Shown here: positions 57,096 through 64,000 of the stretch, one piece after another
Layout: each line of letters begins with the position of its first letter
Position numbering within the stretch: the first letter of the stretch is position 1
DNA from: Coenobita brevimanus
Taxonomy: Eukaryota > Arthropoda > Malacostraca > Decapoda > Coenobitidae
Assembly: GCA_032717465.1 (NCBI GenBank)
Contig: CM064653.1
Coordinates: 37,244,603-37,308,602, forward strand
Length of the DNA stretch: 64,000 bases
Reading direction: 5' to 3'
Notes under the pieces: model-generated
What the model saw: the letters and a program-made list of their open reading frames with translations, nothing else
The model's database searches: none
Told to the model about the DNA's origin: nothing
Position numbers and translations under genes: made by a program

Positions 57096-57860
57096 GGGTT
57101 AAGTGGCTTTCAAAGTTAGGCTGGGTTAGGGTCCTTGACCCCTTAACCGCGGGGCGTCACTTTCGTGACGCCTGGGAGCGAAGGATCATACCGCGGGGCG
57201 TCACTTTTGTGATTCTGTGTTATTTTGAAATTGCCCGGGCTTTCAAGCGGTTGCTTGTATCATCTATCAGTACTGCCAATGTCCAACACTAGTCAGCACT
57301 CCTAATCTCATCTGTACTCCCATCCATTGTTGACAATTTAGCCATTTCTCCTAGTTCTTAACTCCCCTCCCTACCTCCCCTCCATTACCCTCTCCTCTCG
57401 CCTGCCCGGCCATGCTACGCTAAGTAAATCTTCCCTGGAATTTTCCACTGATTTCATCCATTGAAATAAGCCCTATTCCCTATTCTTATACCAAATAATA
57501 TATACAAGAAAGAAATAAGGTACCGTAAACTGGGGTGAATTCGGACTCGGAGCGAATTCGGATATTAATGCAATAAAAAGATATTTAAATTAATTAATAA
57601 TTAATGAATAAACATATTAGAAGTCTGTTTGCTCCCAATTGTTTATAATTCTTTACTGTACTTTCGTGTATAAAGATACTTAATATATCACGTGACACAT
57701 ACCAAATATATATATACAGTAAACCCGCATATTTCGCGGTAGTTACGTTCTTGTAACCCCCGTGAAAAGTCAATTCCGCGAATACTCTATTAACAATTGA
57801 ATCTTACACTTGTGTCCACCATGCTGCCCATCACACAGTCCATGTCCATACTGATTGCGA

Positions 57861-58210
57861 GACAATTCGCCGTCAGACAATTCCCCGTCAAAACATGGAC
57901 GATTCCCCTTCAGAACAATTTGCACCCTGGACGATTCCCCGCCATTCTATAAATATACTAATCAATACTTTTATCAATATACTTATTATTAATTAATCAA
58001 TACTTTAATAACTATATTTCAGGGGGATCCAGCAAAGTCTATGTTCAGTAGCGTAGGTTCTGGATATTATTTATTAGTTGCTCCTTTAGTCAATAATTAA
58101 CTTGTTTCTTCCTCGCTGTAGTTGCCTTTGAATTATATTCTAGCGTCACCCATAGCTATCTTCATTAATGAAGGCGAATTGTTTTGTGTTTGTTGTGACT
58201 GCGAATTGTC
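57861..58210. repeat. Inverted GACAATTCGC motifs bracketing about 350 bp
   Basis: GACAATTCGCCGTCAGACAA at 57861 and GACGATTCCCC repeats to 57941 are mirrored by GACAATTCGCAGTCACAACA (inverted, from 58210) and another GGCGAATTGT at 58173. This could be a small nested MITE; no target duplication is clear. Confidence 0.45.
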
Positions 58211-58269
58211 CCGAAACCTCCATACTCATCCCGAAATACCTTCTTACAAGATTGAAAGCACATACTCCA

Positions 58270-58518
58270 TTATGAAGGAAAAACGTAAACACTGTACTGT
58301 AATACACAATTATCTACGCATTTATTCACAAAACAGTACAAAATAAAAAGATGCATTAACCGGTGATAGCAAACACTCCCACGGTCATTTCTTAGCTTGT
58401 CCAGTAACACAATTTTCTCTGCTAAGGTCATAACTTTTCTTGATCGTTTTGTCACTTTGGAGTTCTTACTAATTGTATTATTAGCCTTTGGTGAGGCTGG
58501 CTTACGTCCTGGGGCCAT
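58270..58518 (-). pseudogene. N-terminus of a Tigger-like transposase
   Basis: Begins MAPGRKPASPKANNTISKNS, then KRSRKVMTLAEKIVLLDKLR, the basic leader and first helix of the psq DNA-binding domain. After about residue 45 the reading no longer resembles the family and stops at 58270. Only about 550 bases separate this from the left terminus, so the rest of the gene is deleted. Confidence 0.7.
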
Positions 58519-58850
58519 GTGGAAAGCAAGTGGGAGGCAAGAGGCTCATATCATAGTGCGGTTACAAGCACACCAGACACGTAGGGCAGTCAGGCGTGGA
58601 CTAAGGGGGCAGAGAGCAGTGTTGCCATATCCAAACAACGAAATTATGCTAGGGCAATGAAAAAATTATGCTAGATTGAGCAAATTTGTTCCAAGTAAAA
58701 AATGAATTATGCTAACTTGAAGCTAATTGATAAAATTCTATACATATTCGTGCAACATATTATGTATTGTTTACTATGAAAATATTAAAATGAACCTACA
58801 TACAGTAAGAGGATAAATATCGGATTTCTGCCCATAGCCTACTGCTTTTT

Positions 58851-59098
58851 CCCACGAAACTTACGTTTTTCTGATGGATTTTGATGTGATTCATTCGATT
58901 TTGAGCATCATTTCCGTCAGAAATAACCAGATTTTGAGATATGACCCCCCCATCCCCCTGCAACAATGGGGGATCTTTGGGGAATCGGGGGTTATAGGGA
59001 GGGGGGGAAACACAGAAAATGGTCATTTCCAACTGAAATGAAGCTGAAAATCGAATGAATCATACCAAAATCCAACAGAAAAACCTAGGTTTCATGGG
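58851..59098. repeat. Foldback structure, ~65-bp arms
   Basis: 58851-58916 (CCCACGAAACTTACGTTTTT...) pairs with 59035-59098 read inverted (CCCATGAAACCTAGGTTTTT...), both containing GATTCATTCGATTTT. The loop is about 118 bases and is rich in C/G runs. It could be a small MITE nested in the hAT element. Confidence 0.7.
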
Positions 59099-59120
59099 TA
59101 AAGTACAAAGCTCAAACTTA

Positions 59121-59200
59121 TCCTAACCGAACCAAACCAAACCTAACCTAAAACCTAACCTAACCTAATCCAACCTAACCTAACCTAATCCAACCCAACC
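59121..59200. repeat. Degenerate CCTAA (TTAGG) repeats
   Basis: Runs of three or so CCTAA units alternate with variants such as CCAAA and TCCAA. CCTAA is the complement of TTAGG, the usual arthropod telomere repeat. A (CT)n run follows at 59253-59284. Confidence 0.75.
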
Positions 59201-59250
59201 AAGCCCAAACTGAAAGTAACCAACTATTCAAACATCTTCTTACCTTATTC

Positions 59251-59287
<37 letters not shown>

Positions 59288-61410
59288 TTGTAGCTTTTAT
59301 AAAATTATTCCAAAAATATTCCATTCCATTCTATATTATGCTAGAATGATTCTAAAACTTCTAATATGCTAAAAAATATTCCAGACTCGAAAATTTGATC
59401 AAAATTATGCTAAAAGAATAAAATTATGCTAGATATGGTAACACTGGCAGAGGGGCCGTGGGAAAGGGACAGAGGGTGGCGTGAGTTTACCGCGCTACAA
59501 TTGGAAGCTGCGGGAATTTCAAATTTTTTGTTTTCTGTACGTTCAAGGATATTTAGTTGAACTTATTAATGCTAAGAAAATCCGCGAGAGGGCAAAACCG
59601 TAGACAAAAAATCCGCAAAAAATGCGGGATTACTGTACTAAAAAGCAAACATACTGTATGTAAAAAGAATAAAATTTGTAACACTGGCAAACTTTCTTTG
59701 GCAGGAATATTAATGAATAGATGCAGGAAAATCTGCGGTGCCCGGATGTACTTTCACGCATAGTGTGAAAGTGCAAAGTAAGTAATTGGCGTTATCTTCT
59801 CAATTAATCTCTTAACTGGGCATTTAATGAAATTTTTAAAATTTTAATGCAAATTGGAGTCAGTTCGGACATGGGGTGAATTCGGACAGGGGGAGTATGA
59901 ATGAAAAAATGAACACTTTTTACAACATACAATTGCTTATAATTTGCCAGATGTGGATATTGTGTGCAATTGGGTTCATATGTATCATTTACAGGTATAC
60001 TCTTGAGCTTTTATGATACTACCTGTTTAAGCAAGGTTACCCAATGACTTGAACATTTAAGAAAAGAACTGGTGGAGATCAAGGTCCTTAACGTATTGAA
60101 AAAGGGAAGCAAAAAAATGGTAAAGCCAAATTATCATGCTAAATATCACCTTTAACTAATTTTCCATTAGTCTTCCAAAAACAAAATTATTAGTCAAGAA
60201 ATTATTGTTAAGTATATGCATTACTTAGGTTTGTAGCTAGATTTACATTATGTACATGTGTTCTAATATGTTATATTTAAACCAAGGAAAAAAATAAAAT
60301 TGCTGTTGTGTTCATATCTCATTATAGTCATTAGCTTATTTTGTCAGGGAGTGGCATTATTTTTGTACAGGAAGAACATTTTTTTTAAAAGCCCCAGAAC
60401 GTCCGAAATGGCCCCACATACGGCCGAGACTAAACTGGGAACCCAGGGTAGTCATATGCATTCATTTTCTATTTATGTACGAATTTATACAGTGTGTCCG
60501 AATTCACCAAAGTTTGAGTACAAATTCGGACACCCATTACTATACAGTATTTGCTATAATTATATACGAAACATTCAAAAATTTTTAAAGCTATGATTCG
60601 ATACCCTAGTGGACCAGCTCCACATACAGTACTTAAGATCTTGGACTGACATAAAAACTAGATTACATGGCACAAATTAACGAAAAAATCGTCCGAATTC
60701 ACCCCAGTTTATGGTAAGTGATAGTGCCATACACCTGGAATTGGCTAATTATCACCTGACAACACCTCACGTGCACTAGTTTGCTAATTTTCGCTGTTTA
60801 TTTCCCCTTGAAATATGCCCTATAATCTATTCTCATAATAAAAATATATATAAGAATGGAAGGGAGAAGCCTAAGTGATATTTACATTCACCTGGAACTA
60901 CCAAATTTATTATGTATTGTCTAGATTTCCTGCCAATCATTTCATAGAGTATATATTAGCAGCTTTAACCCCGCTGACATTGGCAGCATTGCACTCCCTC
61001 TGGGCAGGCCACCACACTGTATTCAGTTTACTGTCGTCTTTCAAGGTGAAAGCACGTCAGATTCGCGCCTGCCCAATTCCGCCACTTTTTAGCCCCATGC
61101 AAAGGGCCCTGTGACCTCTACCCCCTACTAAACCTCATGTGGAAAGAGGTACAGAGGTAAGTGCCTGCTGTGGAACGTGAACTGGCTAATTTGTCAATGA
61201 AAATGATAGACAGTGACTATGATCTATCTGGTGAGTAAAACAGTCCAAGTGGAAATATAATGTGTAAATAATGTGTAAACAGCAAGTGAAACCAATGAAT
61301 GTAAATATAAGTGAACAGTGGAAAATAGTTTTATAAGTTACTGCAAGTGTAAATAAAATAGAAATGTAAATAATGTAAATAATATAGAGAATGTAAATAG
61401 AAATGTAAAT

Positions 61411-64000
61411 CTATCTATCTATCTATCTATAGCCCGACGCCCTAATCCCGCAAAGGGTGGCCGCAGACAAAACGCCTCCAAGTCACTCTGTCACCCACCA
61501 TTTGACTCCCCTCCCCCCAACTCACCCCCCCCTCCCTCATATACCTCTCAACTCCATCCCTCCACCTCATCCTCGGTCTACCCCTCCTTCTCCCTCCCTC
61601 CACCTCACCTACATACACCCTCTTAGTCAGTCTTTCATTCTCCATCCTCTCCACATGTCCAAACCACCTCAGTGTATTTCTCCTAATCTTTTCAACCACA
61701 TCCACATCTACCCCACAACGTTCCTTCACTTCTTCATTCGTCAACCTGTCCCTCCATGTCACTCCACATGCTCCTCTCAAGTAACTCATTTCCACTGCTC
61801 TCACTCTTGACTTGTTCCCCTCTTGCAAGGTCCACGCCTCGCTTCCATACGTCAGGGTAAGGATCACAATACCATCATGCAGTGACTTCTTAACTTCCAT
61901 ACTCACCTCCCTATTTCTCATCACTGCTTTCAGTGTGCCAACAACCTTCCTTCCCTGCTGTACCCTTTCACGTACTTCATCCCCCAAAGTTCCATCCTTA
62001 CTCATCACACTACCCAAGTACTTGAATGCACTCACATTCTCCATATCCTCACCATCCAACCTCACTGCACACTCTGTGACTTCATTCCTCTCAAACACCA
62101 TAACTTTACTTTTGTTTACATTAACTTTCAGCTTCCTCCTCCTACACACTGTCCCAAATTCATTTACCAAACCTTGCAACTCCCATTCATCTTCACTCAA
62201 CAATACTGTATCATCAGCAAACAGCAACACCGGAAGCTTCCAAATCTCACCCTCATTCATTAGGGCCACCCCCACATCCACTGCCCTACCTTGTACCTCC
62301 TTTACGACCCCATCCATATATATATTAAACAGCCATGGAGACATTACACACCCCTGTTTCAGTCCCACATTGAGATCAAAGAACTCACTCAGCTCACCAT
62401 CCACTCGCACCGTAGCCCTAGCTCCCTCGTACATACTCTTCACAGCACTCAATACTTTCCCCTCCACTCCATATATTCTTAATACCTTCCACATACCTTT
62501 CCTATCTATTCTGTCATAAGCTTTCTCCAAGTCCATGAAGGCAGCGTACACTTTCCTTCCCTTCTCTAGATACTTCTCCACTACACATCTTAGAACAAAT
62601 ATCTGATCTACACACCTTTTTCCCTTCCTAAATCCCCCTTGTTCTTCTCCAACTAGCTCCTCTGTCATATGCCTAACCCTATCAAAGAGTATTCTACCAT
62701 ATATTTTACCAGTCACACTAAGAAGGCAAATACCCCTATGGTTACCACATACTTCTCTCTCCCCTTTTCCTTTGTACAGAGGAACAATTATTCCTGATTT
62801 CCAGTCCTCTGGAACCCTTCCCTCTTCCCAAGCCAATCTACACAACTTCCATATCCACTCCACAACAATCTCACCCCCATACCTAAGCATTTCACCACAC
62901 ACTCCATCAATTCCTGGGGCCTTTCCCAGCTTAATCTTCTTCATCACTTCCACTACTTCCAACCTACTGATCTCTTCCTCCCTCCTCTTATCTCTTCTTC
63001 TCCCAGCCATTCCCCAACCACTTATACTCACACTGCTCTCACTCTCTACATTCAACAAATCCTCAAAGTGCTCCTTCCATCTCCTCAATTTCTCTCTCTT
63101 CTCCACCAACAATCTATTATTCCTATCTTTCACTCCCCTACTATTTCCACTTTCACACTGCCTTACTTTCTTTACCTCCTTCCAAAACAATTTCTTACTC
63201 TCCCTCCATTTCACACTCAGATTCCTACCAAAATCTTCATCCACTTTCTTCTTACTCTCCTTCACCAGTCTCTTAACCTCCCTTCTCCTGCTCACATATA
63301 CCTCTCTCTTCTCTCTCTCATCTTCTCCCCTACCTCTACTCGCCAACCATTCACCATATGCCTTCTTCTTTTGTTCCACAGCTCGTTTCACCTCATCATT
63401 CCACCATGCTGTCCCTTGCACACCCTTGCATCTCCTCTTCACTCCACAAACCGCCTCACACGCTGCGCTTATCTCTTCCGTGAATATCTTACATACGTCT
63501 TCCACCCCTTCCATCTGCTCTAGCTCATACCTTCCCAATCTTTCTTCCACTATGCTCTTATACTCTGTCCTCTTCTCACTATCTTGCAATTTCTCCACTC
63601 TTCTCACAGGAGCTGCTTCCTCCTGTCTTCCCCTTCGCCTCCTCAACCACTTTCTTTGCAGCTCTACCTTGGCCATCACTAAGTGATGGTCCGAGACTCC
63701 ATTCCCCCACCCTCTCCACACCCTTGCATCCAACACTTGTCTTCTCATTCGCTCATCCACACACACGTAGTCTATCATTGCCTTTCGTTCAACAAGTTCA
63801 CCATCCATCCTCCTCATTACTCTCCATGTATACCGGTGGATCATCTTATGACGAAAGTAGGTGTTGGCTATTGCCAACCCCTTACCAGCACAGATGTCCA
63901 CCAAAGCACTACCATTCCCATCTACTTCCGCTGGCACACCCCACTGACCAACCACTCCATCCACTCGTACATTCCCGACTTTGCCATTCATGTCTCCAAT
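61411..64000 (-). mobile_element. RTE-type LINE, copy 7, intact coding, runs past window end
   Basis: It has a (TATC)n tail at 61411-61430 and then 2.57 kb of LINE extending to the window edge. It belongs to subfamily B with copy 5 (3' end GGGCGTCGGGCTATAG). It lies in TTAA element 2 about 50 bases from the position equivalent to the RTE insertion in element 1, in opposite orientation. The coding frame is uninterrupted, so this is the youngest-looking element in the window. Confidence 0.9.
61442..64000 (-). CDS. RTE endonuclease-reverse transcriptase, partial (N-terminus outside window)
   Basis: Open for at least 852 codons from the window edge to the stop at 61442. Endonuclease end: GDMNGKVGNVRVDG at the very edge, IDYVCVDERM and GVSDHHLVMAKVEL (about residue 110) with the SDH motif. 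Linker: a Lys/Arg/Glu-rich segment, probably helical (residues 130-330). RT: LGKAPGIDGVCGEMLRYG, GIIVPLYKGKGEREVCGNHR, GGFRKGKRCVDQIFVLR, YAAFMDLEKAYDRIDRKG, VGLKQGCVMSPWLFNIYMDG, LLFADDTVLLSEDE (catalytic Asp pair), KYLGSVMSKDGTLGDEV. C-terminal: YGSEAWTLQEGNKSRVRAVE, RWFGHVERM, ending FVCGHPLRD. No frameshift or stop was seen, unlike the other six copies. It could supply RT in trans to defective copies. Confidence 0.9.
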   Translation of the reverse strand: MGDMNGKVGNVRVDGVVGQWGVPAEVDGNGSALVDICAGKGLAIANTYFRHKMIHRYTWRVMRRMDGELVERKAMIDYVCVDERMRRQVLDARVWRGWGNGVSDHHLVMAKVELQRKWLRRRRGRQEEAAPVRRVEKLQDSEKRTEYKSIVEERLGRYELEQMEGVEDVCKIFTEEISAACEAVCGVKRRCKGVQGTAWWNDEVKRAVEQKKKAYGEWLASRGRGEDEREKREVYVSRRREVKRLVKESKKKVDEDFGRNLSVKWRESKKLFWKEVKKVRQCESGNSRGVKDRNNRLLVEKREKLRRWKEHFEDLLNVESESSVSISGWGMAGRRRDKRREEEISRLEVVEVMKKIKLGKAPGIDGVCGEMLRYGGEIVVEWIWKLCRLAWEEGRVPEDWKSGIIVPLYKGKGEREVCGNHRGICLLSVTGKIYGRILFDRVRHMTEELVGEEQGGFRKGKRCVDQIFVLRCVVEKYLEKGRKVYAAFMDLEKAYDRIDRKGMWKVLRIYGVEGKVLSAVKSMYEGARATVRVDGELSEFFDLNVGLKQGCVMSPWLFNIYMDGVVKEVQGRAVDVGVALMNEGEIWKLPVLLFADDTVLLSEDEWELQGLVNEFGTVCRRRKLKVNVNKSKVMVFERNEVTECAVRLDGEDMENVSAFKYLGSVMSKDGTLGDEVRERVQQGRKVVGTLKAVMRNREVSMEVKKSLHDGIVILTLTYGSEAWTLQEGNKSRVRAVEMSYLRGACGVTWRDRLTNEEVKERCGVDVDVVEKIRRNTLRWFGHVERMENERLTKRVYVGEVEGGRRRGRPRMRWRDGVERYMREGGVSWGEGSQMVGDRVTWRRFVCGHPLRD

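Larger units (their letters stand above)
51832..57098. mobile_element. TTAA-target element 1 (piggyBac- or Kolobok-like), holds RTE copy 6
   Basis: The left end CCCCTTAACCGCGGGGCG and inverted right end CCCTTAAACCGCGGGC are bordered by TTAA at 51828-51831 and 57099-57102. The flanking Tigger sequence reads across the site. Subterminal GGGGCGTCACTTTCGTGACG occurs at 51848 and a shortened repeat at 51885. Without the LINE it is about 2.1 kb. No transposase is recognisable, so it is probably non-autonomous. TTAA plus a CCC start favours piggyBac; Kolobok also uses TTAA. A second copy starts at 57139. Confidence 0.7.
58617..59446. mobile_element. hAT-type non-autonomous element
   Basis: The ends CAGTGTTGCCATATC and, inverted, CAGTGTTACCATATC match at 14 of 15 bases. 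Flanking 8-mers are GCAGAGAG (58609-58616) and GCAGAGGG (59447-59454), an 8-bp duplication with one change. AAATTATGCTAG motifs repeat at both subterminal regions (58639, 58665 and 59330-59430). It is 830 bp with no transposase; it contains a foldback and a CCTAA-rich tract. Confidence 0.8.
57717..59635 (-). mobile_element. pogo/Tigger-type element (holds a hAT element)
   Basis: The left end CAGTAAACCCGCATATTTCG and inverted right end CAGTAATCCCGCATTTTTTG both continue with CGG and are flanked by TA. It is 1919 bp including an 830-bp hAT insertion. It keeps only the first codons of a Tigger transposase on the minus strand (58518 down), so it is a deletion derivative. Confidence 0.8.
57523..60714. 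mobile_element. TA-target TIR transposon (AATTCGGAC motif)
   Basis: The left end CCGTAAACTGGGGTGAATTC and inverted right end CCATAAACTGGGGTGAATTC agree at 23 of 24 bases. TA flanks both sides, and TTAA element 1 preserves the empty site (ATAAGGTAAGTGA at 52211). The motif AATTCGGAC or its complement recurs at about 57536, 57553, 59878, 60487, 60525 and 60692. It is 3192 bp including a 1919-bp nested pogo element, so the core is about 1.3 kb. No transposase seen. Superfamily unknown; TA suggests Tc1/mariner-like. Confidence 0.7.
57139..64000. mobile_element. TTAA-target element 2, runs past the window end
   Basis: Starts CCCCTTAACCGCGGGGCGTC at 57139, after TTGA (57135-57138, presumably a mutated TTAA). 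It matches element 1 closely through 57520 and again from 60717 to about 61400. Two large insertions account for the rest: a TA-target element (57523-60714) and RTE copy 7 (61411 onwards). The right end is outside the window. No transposase seen. Confidence 0.7.

Noticed and set aside
59121..59200. A real chromosome end
   Set aside because: Units are degenerate, short, and enclosed on both sides by hAT sequence.

Overview
The window looks like a transposon graveyard from a large, AT-rich, microsatellite-rich animal genome. I could not support a single ordinary host gene. Almost every long open frame is a retrotransposon reverse transcriptase, a DNA-transposon transposase, or an antisense or microsatellite shadow of one. 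The mix is RTE- and I-type LINEs, CR1/L2-type LINEs, Tc1, mariner, pogo/Tigger, hAT and TTAA-target elements, with long (AT)n, (GT)n and (TATC)n runs and degenerate CCTAA (TTAGG) repeats. It suggests an arthropod, most likely a decapod crustacean. That placement is inference from repeat content only.

Layout. 1-3365: RTE LINE copy 1 (minus). 3366-9382: a near full-length I-group LINE (minus) with gag-like ORF1 and an EN-RT-RNase H ORF2. 9385-10215: a minisatellite and (GT)n tract split by a tRNA-headed SINE. 11143-13750: a possible piggyBac-type end, a CR1-like LINE fragment, a Tc1 fragment and an RTE-like 3' end. 13791-16801: a TIR element carrying RTE copy 2. 16803-25435: RTE copy 3, split by a 5.5-kb DNA transposon with about 0.5-kb inverted arms, itself holding four other elements. 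26855-29012: a LINE 3' fragment and the internally deleted RTE copy 4. 29271-32470: satellites and microsatellites. 32471-34977: a hAT element holding RTE copy 5. 35169-39400: a pogo-like deletion derivative, a TA-target TIR element and a Tigger pseudogene. 39546-44472: a CR1/L2 LINE split by a TIR element that holds a mariner. 44879-50779: a second I-group LINE split by a Tigger element and by a short internally deleted RTE derivative. 50780-64000: nested elements, up to six levels deep.

The elements form a relative chronology. The I-group and CR1/L2 LINEs are old hosts, Tigger-like elements cut into them, TTAA-target elements cut into a Tigger derivative, and RTE LINEs cut into the TTAA elements. 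The freshest coding unit is RTE copy 7 (61411 to the window end), open for at least 852 codons. Most boundaries come from inverted termini plus target duplications read by eye (TA, TTAA, or 8-16 bp), several confirmed by an uninterrupted copy in the window. Family names rest on motif recognition, not database searches.
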